Assembly (NCBI RefSeq): GCF_001905825.1
Contig: NZ_LIVV01000002.1
Span: 107,168-171,167 of the forward strand
Length of the DNA: 64,000 nucleotides
Reading direction: 5' to 3'
From: Streptomyces sp. CB02009
GTDB lineage: Bacteria; Actinomycetota; Actinomycetes; Streptomycetales; Streptomycetaceae
Shown: in pieces, positions 57,438 to 64,000 of the stretch
How the letters are laid out: every line of letters begins with the position of its first letter
How positions within the stretch are numbered: the first letter of the stretch is position 1
Position numbers and translations under genes: made by a program
Notes under the pieces: model-generated
What the model was told of the DNA's origin: nothing
The model's input: the letters and a program-made list of their open reading frames with translations, nothing else
Database searches by the model: none

Positions 57438-57968
57438 ATGCCGGCCGTGTACACGACTCTCGACCTCGCCCCCGCCGTCCTCCCGGACGGTGAGGGCGCA
57501 CTCCCCGGGGCCTTCGCCCGCCCCCGCCCCCGCCCCGAGGACGTCGACCTCGTCGTCGACGGCCGGCCGCTGCTCCACCGGCTCGACGAGGCCGAGGGCG
57601 TCGACACGGTCTCGCCGCTGGCGGGCGACCTCCCGCCCGCGCTCCGCGCCGAGCACATCCGAGGCCTCCTCGACCCCGACGCGGCCGCCGGCCCCGAGGC
57701 CCCGCTCGCGGGCGGCCGCCGGGTGGTCTACTCCTGCCCCGACTGCGCGGACCTCGGCTGCGGAGCCGTCACCGCCGTGGTCGAGCACGACGGCGAGGAC
57801 GTCGTCTGGCGCGACTTCGCCTGGCAGACCGGCCCCACCGCGGACCCGGCCCGCGAGGGCTACCCCGGCATCGGCCCGTACCGCTTCCACGGGGCGACGT
57901 ACCGGACCGTCCTGCGACGCCTGGGCGCGGAGCGCCGGGTCGGGTCCCTGACCGCGGCACACGGCTGA
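57438..57968 (+). CDS. Hypothetical protein with Cys-rich motif
   Basis: A 176-residue protein. The middle contains VVYSCPDCADLGCGAVTAVVE, three Cys with spacing that could bind zinc, followed by WRDFAWQTG and GIGPYRFHGATYRTVL. There is no membrane segment or catalytic signature I can name. I think homologues exist in other Streptomyces, but I cannot confirm this. GGAGG lies directly before the ATG (TGGAGGCATG), a short spacing. Confidence 0.65.
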   Translation: MPAVYTTLDLAPAVLPDGEGALPGAFARPRPRPEDVDLVVDGRPLLHRLDEAEGVDTVSPLAGDLPPALRAEHIRGLLDPDAAAGPEAPLAGGRRVVYSCPDCADLGCGAVTAVVEHDGEDVVWRDFAWQTGPTADPAREGYPGIGPYRFHGATYRTVLRRLGAERRVGSLTAAHG

Positions 57969-58094
57969 ACCCCTCCGCGGCCCCCCTGGCGCGGCCCGGC
58001 GACCACGTACCCCCGGACCCACCCCCGGCCCCACCCCACCCCCGGCCGCCCACTCCGGCCGCCCCACCCGCGGCCCCGCCCGGGGGCACCCGCC

Positions 58095-58115
58095 CCCGCC
58101 CCTGACCGGGGCGGG
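58095..58115 (+). terminator. Hairpin before the second ABC-F gene
   Basis: CCCGCCCC-TGACC-GGGGCGGG, eight-base-pair stem, five-base loop, is 126 bases after the previous stop and 13 bases before the -10 of the ABC-F gene, so it can isolate the two transcripts. The rest of 57969-58143 is C-rich and empty. Confidence 0.6.
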
Positions 58116-58127
58116 TCTCCGGTCGCC

Positions 58128-58133
58128 TAGGAT
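58128..58133 (+). promoter_or_regulatory. -10 hexamer TAGGAT of the second ABC-F gene
   Basis: TAGGAT is ten bases before the ATG at 58144. There is no leader, unlike the first ABC-F gene. Confidence 0.5.
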
Positions 58134-58143
58134 TCGTACCCTG

Positions 58144-59781
58144 ATGACTGCAACCCTCGTCGCCAAGGACCTCGCCGCCGGCCACGGCGAGCGCACCCTC
58201 TTCGCCGCGCTCGACCTCGTCGTCGCCCCCGGCGACGTCATCGGCCTCGTCGGCGTCAACGGCGCCGGCAAGTCGACCCTGCTGCGGCTGCTCGCCGGGC
58301 TCGACACCCCGGAGGAGGGGGAGCTCCGGCTCTCCCCGCCCACCGCCGCCGTCGGCCACCTCCCGCAGGAGCCCGAGCGTCGCGCGGGGGAGACCGTGCG
58401 GGAGTTCCTCGCCCGGCGCACCGGCGTCGCCGCCGCGCAGACGGCGATGGACGAGGCCACCCAGGGCCTCGTCGACGGCACGCCCGGCGCCGACGACGCG
58501 TACGCGACCACCCTGGAGCGCTGGCTGAACCTCGGCGGCGCCGACCTGGACGAGCGCGCCGACGAGGTCGCCGACTCGCTCGGCCTCACCGTCGGCCTCG
58601 ACCAGCCGATGACCTCCCTCTCCGGCGGCCAGGCCGCCCGCGCCGGCCTCGCCTCCCTGCTGCTCTCCCGCTACGACGTCTTCCTGCTCGACGAGCCCAC
58701 CAACGACCTCGACCTCGACGGCCTGGAGCGCCTCGAAGGCTTCGTGAAGGGGCTGCGCGCCGGTACGGTCGTCATCAGCCACGACCGCGAGTTCCTCACC
58801 CGCACGGTCACCAAGGTCCTCGAACTCGACCTGGCCCAGCAGCAGATCACGCTGTACGGCGGCGGGTACGAGGCCTACCTGGAGGAGCGGGACAGGGCCA
58901 GGCGGCACGCGCGCGAGGACTTCGAGGAGTACGCGGGCAAGAAGGCGGCCCTCGAAGCGCGCGGCCACATGCAGCGGTCCTGGATGGACAAGGGCGTCAA
59001 GAACGCCCGCCGCAAGTCCACCGACGGCGACAAGCTCGGCCGCAACGCGCGCAGCGAGGCCAGCGAGAAGCAGGCCGCGAAGGCCCGCCAGACCCAGCGC
59101 ATGATCGAGCGCCTCGACGTCGTCGAGGAGCCCCGCAAGGAGTGGGAGCTCCGCATGGAGATCGCGGCCGCTCCGCGCTCCGGCTCGGTCGTCGCGACCC
59201 TCCGCGAGGCCGAGGTGCGCCGCGGCGACTTCGCCTTCGGCCCCGTGACCCTGCAGATCGACTGGGCCGACCGGGTCGCCGTCACCGGGGCCAACGGCGC
59301 CGGGAAGTCGACCCTGCTCGCCGCCCTGCTCGGCCGGTTGCCGCTGGACTCCGGGGACGCGGTCCTTGGCTCCGGCGTCGTCGTCGGCGAGGTCGACCAG
59401 GCCCGCAAGCTCTTCCACGGCACGGAGACGCTCCTGGAGGCGTTCTGCGCGGCCGTGCCGGACACGGAGCCCGCCGAGGTCCGTACCCTGCTGGCCAAGT
59501 TCGGTCTCAAGGCCGTCCATGTGATGCGGCCCGCCACCACGCTCTCCCCGGGCGAGCGGACCCGTGCCGCGCTCGCCCTGCTCCAGGGCCGGGGCGTGAA
59601 CCTGCTCGTCCTCGACGAGCCGACGAACCACCTGGACCTGCCGGCCATCGAGCAGCTGGAGTCCGCGCTCGACTCGTACACCGGCACCCTGCTGCTCGTC
59701 ACCCACGACCGGCGGATGCTCGACGCGGTCCGCACGACGCGGCGCGTCGAGGTCGCCGACGGCAAGGTCACCGAGCTCTGA
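58144..59781 (+). CDS. ABC-F family ATPase
   Basis: A 545-residue protein with two ABC domains. Walker A motifs are VGVNGAGKSTLLRLL and TGANGAGKSTLLAAL; signatures are SLSGGQAARAGLA and TLSPGERTRAALA; Walker B motifs are FLLDEPTNDLD and LVLDEPTNHLD. The linker (GHMQRSWMDKGVKNARRKSTDG and following) is basic and helical. It is a translation-factor-type protein acting on ribosomes, and could be a housekeeping EttA/Uup-like or a resistance member. It ends 25 bases before the ComB-like gene. Confidence 0.87.
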   Translation: MTATLVAKDLAAGHGERTLFAALDLVVAPGDVIGLVGVNGAGKSTLLRLLAGLDTPEEGELRLSPPTAAVGHLPQEPERRAGETVREFLARRTGVAAAQTAMDEATQGLVDGTPGADDAYATTLERWLNLGGADLDERADEVADSLGLTVGLDQPMTSLSGGQAARAGLASLLLSRYDVFLLDEPTNDLDLDGLERLEGFVKGLRAGTVVISHDREFLTRTVTKVLELDLAQQQITLYGGGYEAYLEERDRARRHAREDFEEYAGKKAALEARGHMQRSWMDKGVKNARRKSTDGDKLGRNARSEASEKQAAKARQTQRMIERLDVVEEPRKEWELRMEIAAAPRSGSVVATLREAEVRRGDFAFGPVTLQIDWADRVAVTGANGAGKSTLLAALLGRLPLDSGDAVLGSGVVVGEVDQARKLFHGTETLLEAFCAAVPDTEPAEVRTLLAKFGLKAVHVMRPATTLSPGERTRAALALLQGRGVNLLVLDEPTNHLDLPAIEQLESALDSYTGTLLLVTHDRRMLDAVRTTRRVEVADGKVTEL

Positions 59782-59806
59782 TGACGGCCGCCGCCCCGGG
59801 CACGCG

Positions 59807-60535
59807 ATGACCGTCTCGTTCGGCTGGGGACCCGTCGCGGCACGGGTCCTCGCCCCCTCGGGGGGCTGTCTGGTCGTCGTCGACGTGCTGTCCTTCACCA
59901 CGGCCGTGGGCGTCGCCGTCGAGGCGGGCGCGGCCGTCCACCCCTACCGGTGGCGGGACGCGACGGCCGTCGCGTACGCGGAGAGCGTCGGCGCGACCCT
60001 CGCCGTCGGGCGCCGCGAGGCGACCCCCGAGCACCCGTGGTCGCTCTCCCCGGCGGCCCTGCGCGCCGCCCCGGCGCCGCCGCGCCTGGTCCTGCCCTCG
60101 CCGAACGGCTCCACCATCGCCGCGGAGGCCGGTGACGCCACCGTCGTCGCCGCCTCCCTGCGCAACCACTCGGCCGTCGTCCGCATGCTCACCCGGCAGG
60201 GGTACGGCTCCGCCGAACGCCCGCTCGCGGTCATCGCGTCCGGCGAGCGGTGGCCGGACGGCTCGCTGCGCCCGGCCCTGGAGGACCTGCTCGGCGCGGG
60301 CGCCGTCCTCGCCGGGCTGCGGGCCGCCGGCCCGCACCTCCTCACCCCGGAGGCGACCGCGGCGGCCACGCTGTGGGAGGCCACCGAGGACCCGGTCGCC
60401 GCCTTGCACGGCTGTGACTCGGGTCGTGAACTGTACGAGTACGGCTTTCCGCAGGACGTGGCCGTGGCCGCCGAGACCGACAGCTCGACGACCGTCCCCG
60501 TTCTCGTGGACGGCGCATTCCAGGAGGCACCATGA
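59807..60535 (+). CDS. 2-phosphosulfolactate phosphatase family protein (ComB-like)
   Basis: A 242-residue ComB-family protein. Recognised parts are CLVVVDVLSFTTAV, RREATPEHPWSLSPAALR, RLVLPSPNGSTIAAEA, VVAASLRNHSAVVRML, VIASGERWPDGSLRPALEDLLGAG and CDSGRELYEYGFPQDV. In methanogens ComB removes phosphate from phosphosulfolactate in coenzyme M synthesis; no other CoM genes are here, so the substrate in this organism is open. It lies 25 bases after the ABC-F gene and overlaps the next gene by four bases. Confidence 0.88.
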   Translation: MTVSFGWGPVAARVLAPSGGCLVVVDVLSFTTAVGVAVEAGAAVHPYRWRDATAVAYAESVGATLAVGRREATPEHPWSLSPAALRAAPAPPRLVLPSPNGSTIAAEAGDATVVAASLRNHSAVVRMLTRQGYGSAERPLAVIASGERWPDGSLRPALEDLLGAGAVLAGLRAAGPHLLTPEATAAATLWEATEDPVAALHGCDSGRELYEYGFPQDVAVAAETDSSTTVPVLVDGAFQEAP

Positions 60536-60933
60536 CCGACCTACTGACCCGGCTGACCGAGATGCTGGACGATCTCGACGCCGACGTGGACGAGACGATC
60601 GACCTCGCCGACGAGATCGCCGCCTCGGGCGACGCCGGTCTCCTGCCGCGTCTCCAGGCGGAGCTGGACCGCGCCCTCACCGAGCGGAACGCCTACGCCC
60701 GCGAGCTCCTCGGCGGTGTCGTCGCGGCGATCGGCGGCCCCGATGCCCTGCCGACCCTGATCCGCGCCTCCGCGGTCGACCTCGGCGACGACCAGGACGG
60801 TCTGGCCACCGAGATCGTCGACCTGGTGCAGGCCGACCCGAAGGCGGCCCGGGACCTCCTCCAGCCGCTGACGGAGGACGACGACCTCTCCGTCGCCAAC
60901 CGCGCCGACTGGGCCCTGCGCTTCCTGCCGTAG
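60532..60933 (+). CDS. Small acidic HEAT-like protein
   Basis: A 133-residue, acidic, all-helical protein. Repeated helical segments (TEMLDDLDADVDETIDLADEI, ELLGGVVAAIGGPDALPTLIRA, DLVQADPKAARDLLQPLTE) suggest two or three HEAT-like repeats. The ATG overlaps the ComB-like stop (ATGA), so the two are probably made together and may interact. I do not recognise a named family. It ends at a strong terminator. Confidence 0.65.
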   Translation: MTDLLTRLTEMLDDLDADVDETIDLADEIAASGDAGLLPRLQAELDRALTERNAYARELLGGVVAAIGGPDALPTLIRASAVDLGDDQDGLATEIVDLVQADPKAARDLLQPLTEDDDLSVANRADWALRFLP

Positions 60934-60999
60934 CGATCGCGGGGCCCGGACGACCGGCCCCGACCGCACCCGACCGGCCCGTGGCCGCTCCCGCCGGCC

Positions 61000-61044
61000 G
61001 GAGGCCGTCCCCGGTGCCCGGACAGGACACCGGGGACGGCCTCC
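61000..61044. terminator. Bidirectional terminator
   Basis: A perfect 17-base-pair stem (GGAGGCCGTCCCCGGTG and its complement) with an 11-base loop lies between the convergent HEAT-like and Tex genes. Confidence 0.9.
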
Positions 61045-61058
61045 GCCGACGCGTGCCG

Positions 61059-63530
61059 TCAGCGGCGCTTGCCGCCGCCCTCGCCCAGCAGGCCCGCCTT
61101 GCGGAGGGCGTCGGCCATCGCGCTGTTCGCGGGCGCCGGAGCCGACGACCGGTCCCGGCCGCCCCGCTCGGACTGCCCGCCGCGACCGCTCTGGCCGCCC
61201 TGGCCGCCCTGCGCGTTCCGGCCGCGGTCACCCTGGCCGCCGCGCTCGGCACGGCGGCCACCGCCACCGCCCCCGCCGCCCTGCCGCTGCTGCGGCGGCC
61301 GGCCGGAGCGCTCACCGCGCTCGCGCTTGGGCGCCCCTTCCGGGGCCTCCGCGCCGGACGGGTCGTCGAGCCGCAGCGTCAGCGAGATCCGCTTGCGCGG
61401 GATGTCGACGTCGAGGACCTTCACCTTCACCACGTCGCCGGGCTTCACCACGTCGCGCGGGTCCTTGACGAAGGTCTTCGACATCGCGGAGACGTGCACC
61501 AGACCGTCCTGGTGCACACCGATGTCCACGAACGCCCCGAAGGCGGCCACATTGGTGACGACGCCCTCCAGGACCATCCCGGAGGCCAGGTCGCCGATCT
61601 TCTCCACGCCCTCCGCGAAGGTCGCCGTCCGGAACGCCGGACGCGGGTCGCGGCCCGGCTTCTCCAGCTCGCGCAGGATGTCGGTCACCGTCGGCAGACC
61701 GAAGGTCTCGTCCACGAAGTCGTCGGCCCGCAGCGAGCGCAGCGTCCCGGTGTCGCCGATGAGCGCCGCCACCTCGCCGCCCGTCGTCTTCACCATCCGG
61801 CGCACCACCGGGTACGCCTCCGGGTGCACCGAGGAGGCGTCGAGCGGGTCGTCGCCGCCCCGGATGCGCAGGAAGCCCGCGCACTGCTCGTACGCCTTCG
61901 GGCCCAGCCGGGCCACGTCCTTGAGCGCCCGGCGGGAGCGGAAGGGGCCGTTGGCGTCCCGGTGCGCGACGATGTTCTCCGCGAGGCCCGAGCTGATGCC
62001 CGAGACCCGCGAAAGGAGCGGCGCGGACGCGGTGTTGACGTCGACACCGACACCGTTCACACAGTCCTCGACGACCGCGTCGAGCGAGCGGGAGAGCTTC
62101 ACCTCGGCCAGGTCGTGCTGGTACTGGCCGACACCGATGGACTTCGGGTCGATCTTCACCAGCTCGGCGAGCGGGTCCTGGAGGCGACGGGCGATGGAGA
62201 CCGCACCACGCAACGACACGTCGAGGTCCGGGAGTTCCTGGGATGCGAACGCCGAGGCGGAGTAGACCGAGGCGCCCGCCTCCGAGACCATCACCTTCGT
62301 CAGGTTCAACTCGGGGTGCTTGGCGAGGAGTTCGGCGGCCAGTTTGTCGGTCTCGCGGGAGGCCGTGCCGTTGCCGATCGCGACCAGGTCGACCGCGTGC
62401 TCCTTCGCGAGCCGCGCCAGCCTGTCGAGCGCCTGGTCCCACTTGTTGGCGGGCACGTGCGGGTAGATCGTGTCGGTGGCGACGACCTTGCCGGTCGCGT
62501 CGACCACGGCGACCTTCACGCCGGTACGGAAGCCGGGGTCGAGGCCGAGGGTCGCCCGGGTGCCGGCCGGAGCGGCGAGCAGCAGGTCGCGCAGGTTCGC
62601 CGCGAAGACCCGGACGGCCTCGTCCTCCGCGGCCGTCCGCAGCCGCAGCCGCAGGTCGATCCCGAGGTGCACCAGGATGCGGGTCCGCCAGGCCCAGCGG
62701 ACCGTGTCCTGGAGCCACTTGTCGCCGGGGCGCCCCCGGTCGGCGACGCCGACGCGACCCGCGACGATCCCCTCGTACGAGGAGGGGCCGGGGAGCTCGG
62801 AGGGCTCCTCCGGCTCCAGTTCGAGGCTGAGCACGTCCTCCTTCTCGCCGCGCAGCATGGCGAGCACCCGGTGGGAGGGCAGGGCCGTGAAGGGCTCGGC
62901 GAAGTCGAAGTAGTCGGCGAACTTCGCCCCCGCCTCCTCCTGCCCCTCGCGCACCTTCGCGACCAGCCGGCCGCGGCCCCACATGCGCTCGCGGAGCTCG
63001 CCGATGAGGTCGGCGTCCTCGGAGAACGTCTCGGCGAGGATCGCCCGCGCTCCCTCCAGGGCCGCGGCGGCGTCGGCGACGCCCTTGTCCGCGTCCACGA
63101 AGGCCGCGGCGGCGGCCGCCGGCTCCACGGACGGGTCGGCGAGCAGTCCCTCCGCCAGCGGCCCCAGACCGGCCTCACGGGCGATCTGGGCCTTCGTCCG
63201 GCGCTTCGGCTTGAAGGGCAGGTAGATGTCCTCCAGGCGCGCCTTGGTGTCGGCCGCCCGGATGCGGGCCTCGAGCTCCTCGGTCAGCTTCCCCTGCTCG
63301 CGTACCGAGTCGAGGATCGCCGCCCGGCGGTCCTCCAGCTCGCGCAGGTAGCGCAGCCGCTCCTCCAGGGTGCGGAGCTGCGCGTCGTCGAGCATCTCCG
63401 TCGCTTCCTTGCGGTAGCGGGCGATGAACGGCACGGTCGAACCGCCGTCGAGCAGCTCGACGGCTGCCTTCACCTGTCGCTCGCGTACGCCGAGTTCCTC
63501 GGCGATCCTTGCTTCGATGGACGTCGTCAC
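61059..63530 (-). CDS. tex: Tex-family RNA-binding transcription accessory protein
   Basis: An 823-residue Tex protein. The N-terminal helical part ([16 protein letters not shown]), a YqgF-like nuclease-fold domain ([21 protein letters not shown], about 330), helix-hairpin-helix segments ([18 protein letters not shown]) and the S1 domain ([20 protein letters not shown], about 650, ending [19 protein letters not shown]) are in family order. The last 90 residues are a Gly/Arg/Gln-rich disordered tail with RGG-like repeats, longer than in most relatives. It binds nucleic acid and acts with RNA polymerase. GTG 63530 is preferred to the TTG at 63560 because GGGA lies just before it. Confidence 0.92.
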   Translation of the reverse strand: MTTSIEARIAEELGVRERQVKAAVELLDGGSTVPFIARYRKEATEMLDDAQLRTLEERLRYLRELEDRRAAILDSVREQGKLTEELEARIRAADTKARLEDIYLPFKPKRRTKAQIAREAGLGPLAEGLLADPSVEPAAAAAAFVDADKGVADAAAALEGARAILAETFSEDADLIGELRERMWGRGRLVAKVREGQEEAGAKFADYFDFAEPFTALPSHRVLAMLRGEKEDVLSLELEPEEPSELPGPSSYEGIVAGRVGVADRGRPGDKWLQDTVRWAWRTRILVHLGIDLRLRLRTAAEDEAVRVFAANLRDLLLAAPAGTRATLGLDPGFRTGVKVAVVDATGKVVATDTIYPHVPANKWDQALDRLARLAKEHAVDLVAIGNGTASRETDKLAAELLAKHPELNLTKVMVSEAGASVYSASAFASQELPDLDVSLRGAVSIARRLQDPLAELVKIDPKSIGVGQYQHDLAEVKLSRSLDAVVEDCVNGVGVDVNTASAPLLSRVSGISSGLAENIVAHRDANGPFRSRRALKDVARLGPKAYEQCAGFLRIRGGDDPLDASSVHPEAYPVVRRMVKTTGGEVAALIGDTGTLRSLRADDFVDETFGLPTVTDILRELEKPGRDPRPAFRTATFAEGVEKIGDLASGMVLEGVVTNVAAFGAFVDIGVHQDGLVHVSAMSKTFVKDPRDVVKPGDVVKVKVLDVDIPRKRISLTLRLDDPSGAEAPEGAPKRERGERSGRPPQQRQGGGGGGGGRRAERGGQGDRGRNAQGGQGGQSGRGGQSERGGRDRSSAPAPANSAMADALRKAGLLGEGGGKRR

Positions 63531-63651
63531 GGTGTCCCGACTCGCCTTCTCGTGCCTCAAGCTTGCCAGTGCATTGTGCCGGGTCGGTCACCCGTACGCG
63601 GTAACCGACCCGTCCCGCGCGCGTCACCGGGCGCCTCCGGGCGCCCCGCGG

Positions 63652-64000
63652 TCACTCCTTGCCGACGAGATCCGCCGGGAAGGCGCCCGCGACGGCGGCC
63701 GTGACCAGGAAGCCCCGCCCCAGCTCGGTGAGCCGCTCGACCCCGGCCGCTCCGAGGTGCTCGTACGGCGCCGCGTCGAGCCGGTCGGTGTGCTCCTCCA
63801 GCTCGTCGCGGAGCGCCTTGCCCTCCTCGGTCAGCTCGCCGTCGGCGTCGAGCAGCCCGCGTCCGCGCAGCCGCTCCACCGCGGCCTCCCAGTCGGCGCG
63901 CCGCCAGCCGCGGGAACCGAGCACCCAGCGCGGGGACATGCCCTTGCCGGTGGCGGTGTGGGAGGCCAGGGCCTCGACCGGGTCGAGCCCGGCGGAGAGC
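63652..64000 (-). CDS. SCO6745-like protein, C-terminal part
   Basis: The last 115 codons of a gene that continues past the right edge. The visible part reads LSAGLDPVEALASHTATGKG, then SPRWVLGSRGWRRADWEAAVERLRGRGLLDADGELTEEGKALRDELEEHTDRLD (in parts: GRGLLDADGELTEEG), a winged-helix-type end, and closes with AAVAGAFPADLVGKE. This is the C-terminus of the actinobacterial SCO6745 family, which I know by name but not by function. ATG 63939 is only internal. Confidence 0.75.
   Translation of the reverse strand, partial: LSAGLDPVEALASHTATGKGMSPRWVLGSRGWRRADWEAAVERLRGRGLLDADGELTEEGKALRDELEEHTDRLDAAPYEHLGAAGVERLTELGRGFLVTAAVAGAFPADLVGKE

Noticed and set aside
60132..63704. A 1190-codon plus-strand frame opposite tex
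   Set aside because: It overlaps ComB-like, HEAT-like and Tex genes and has only shadow composition.

Overview
The window is chromosomal DNA of a Streptomyces-type actinomycete. Support for this is the very high GC content with G/C at third codon positions, frequent ATGA/GTGA overlaps, GTG starts, and lineage markers: a WhiB-like regulator, an SsgA-like sporulation protein, a WhiJ-type HTH/DUF397/RsbW-like locus, and a DUF574 methyltransferase. From memory, the order wblH - desaturase - ABC-F - ssgD - endonuclease V - beta-oxidation genes - Tex - SCO6745-like resembles the SCO67xx part of the S. coelicolor chromosome; this was not checked. I see no phage, insertion sequence, integrase, CRISPR array or large biosynthetic cluster.

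Layout. 1-6520: an ebo-type operon (prenyltransferase end, TIM-barrel isomerase, EboA, EboB/TatD, EboE, EboF-like phosphodiesterase, Tat-exported TIM-barrel protein), ending in a terminator and followed by tRNA-Leu(GAG). 6966-10995: two methyltransferases around a WhiJ-type regulatory locus with palindromic operators. 11088-17622: secreted M64 peptidase, GH4 6-phospho-beta-glucosidase, YchJ-like protein, and an MFS pump fused to a winged-helix domain. 17988-20166: divergent LigC-type DNA ligase and PrimPol-type polymerase. 20353-22004: hydrolase and TetR with matching operators. 22072-29708: an IclR regulator divergent from a sulfur-acquisition operon that starts with a leader peptide and encodes a DszB-like desulfinase, an ABC transporter, a signal-less SsuA-like protein and an SsuD-like monooxygenase. 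29852-38829: WhiB, acyl-ACP desaturase, ABC-F with an uORF, SsgA-like protein, CDGSH protein, beta-propeller, YciI, endonuclease V, VOC and saccharopine-dehydrogenase-like proteins. 39094-45954: a fatty-acid beta-oxidation operon and a convergent MerR gene. 46094-50341: PPOX, macro-domain, tail-anchored, sphingomyelinase-like, orphan AtpF-like and MpaB-family proteins. 50708-57968: secreted M1, CocE/X-Pro and M14 peptidases, a small secreted protein, a D-amino-acid-oxidase-like enzyme and an unknown. 58144-64000: ABC-F, ComB-like, HEAT-like, Tex, and the end of an SCO6745-like gene.

The most interesting parts are the sulfur operon, whose first 'substrate-binding protein' keeps the Cys/His/Arg/Gly catalytic set of DszB; the uORF leader of the first ABC-F gene; several operator-like palindromes that pair with adjacent regulators; many genes with a TANNNT hexamer 6-10 bases before the start codon (leaderless-type promoters); and several minisatellite-like arrays, two of which repeat the 3' end of the adjacent gene including its stop codon.
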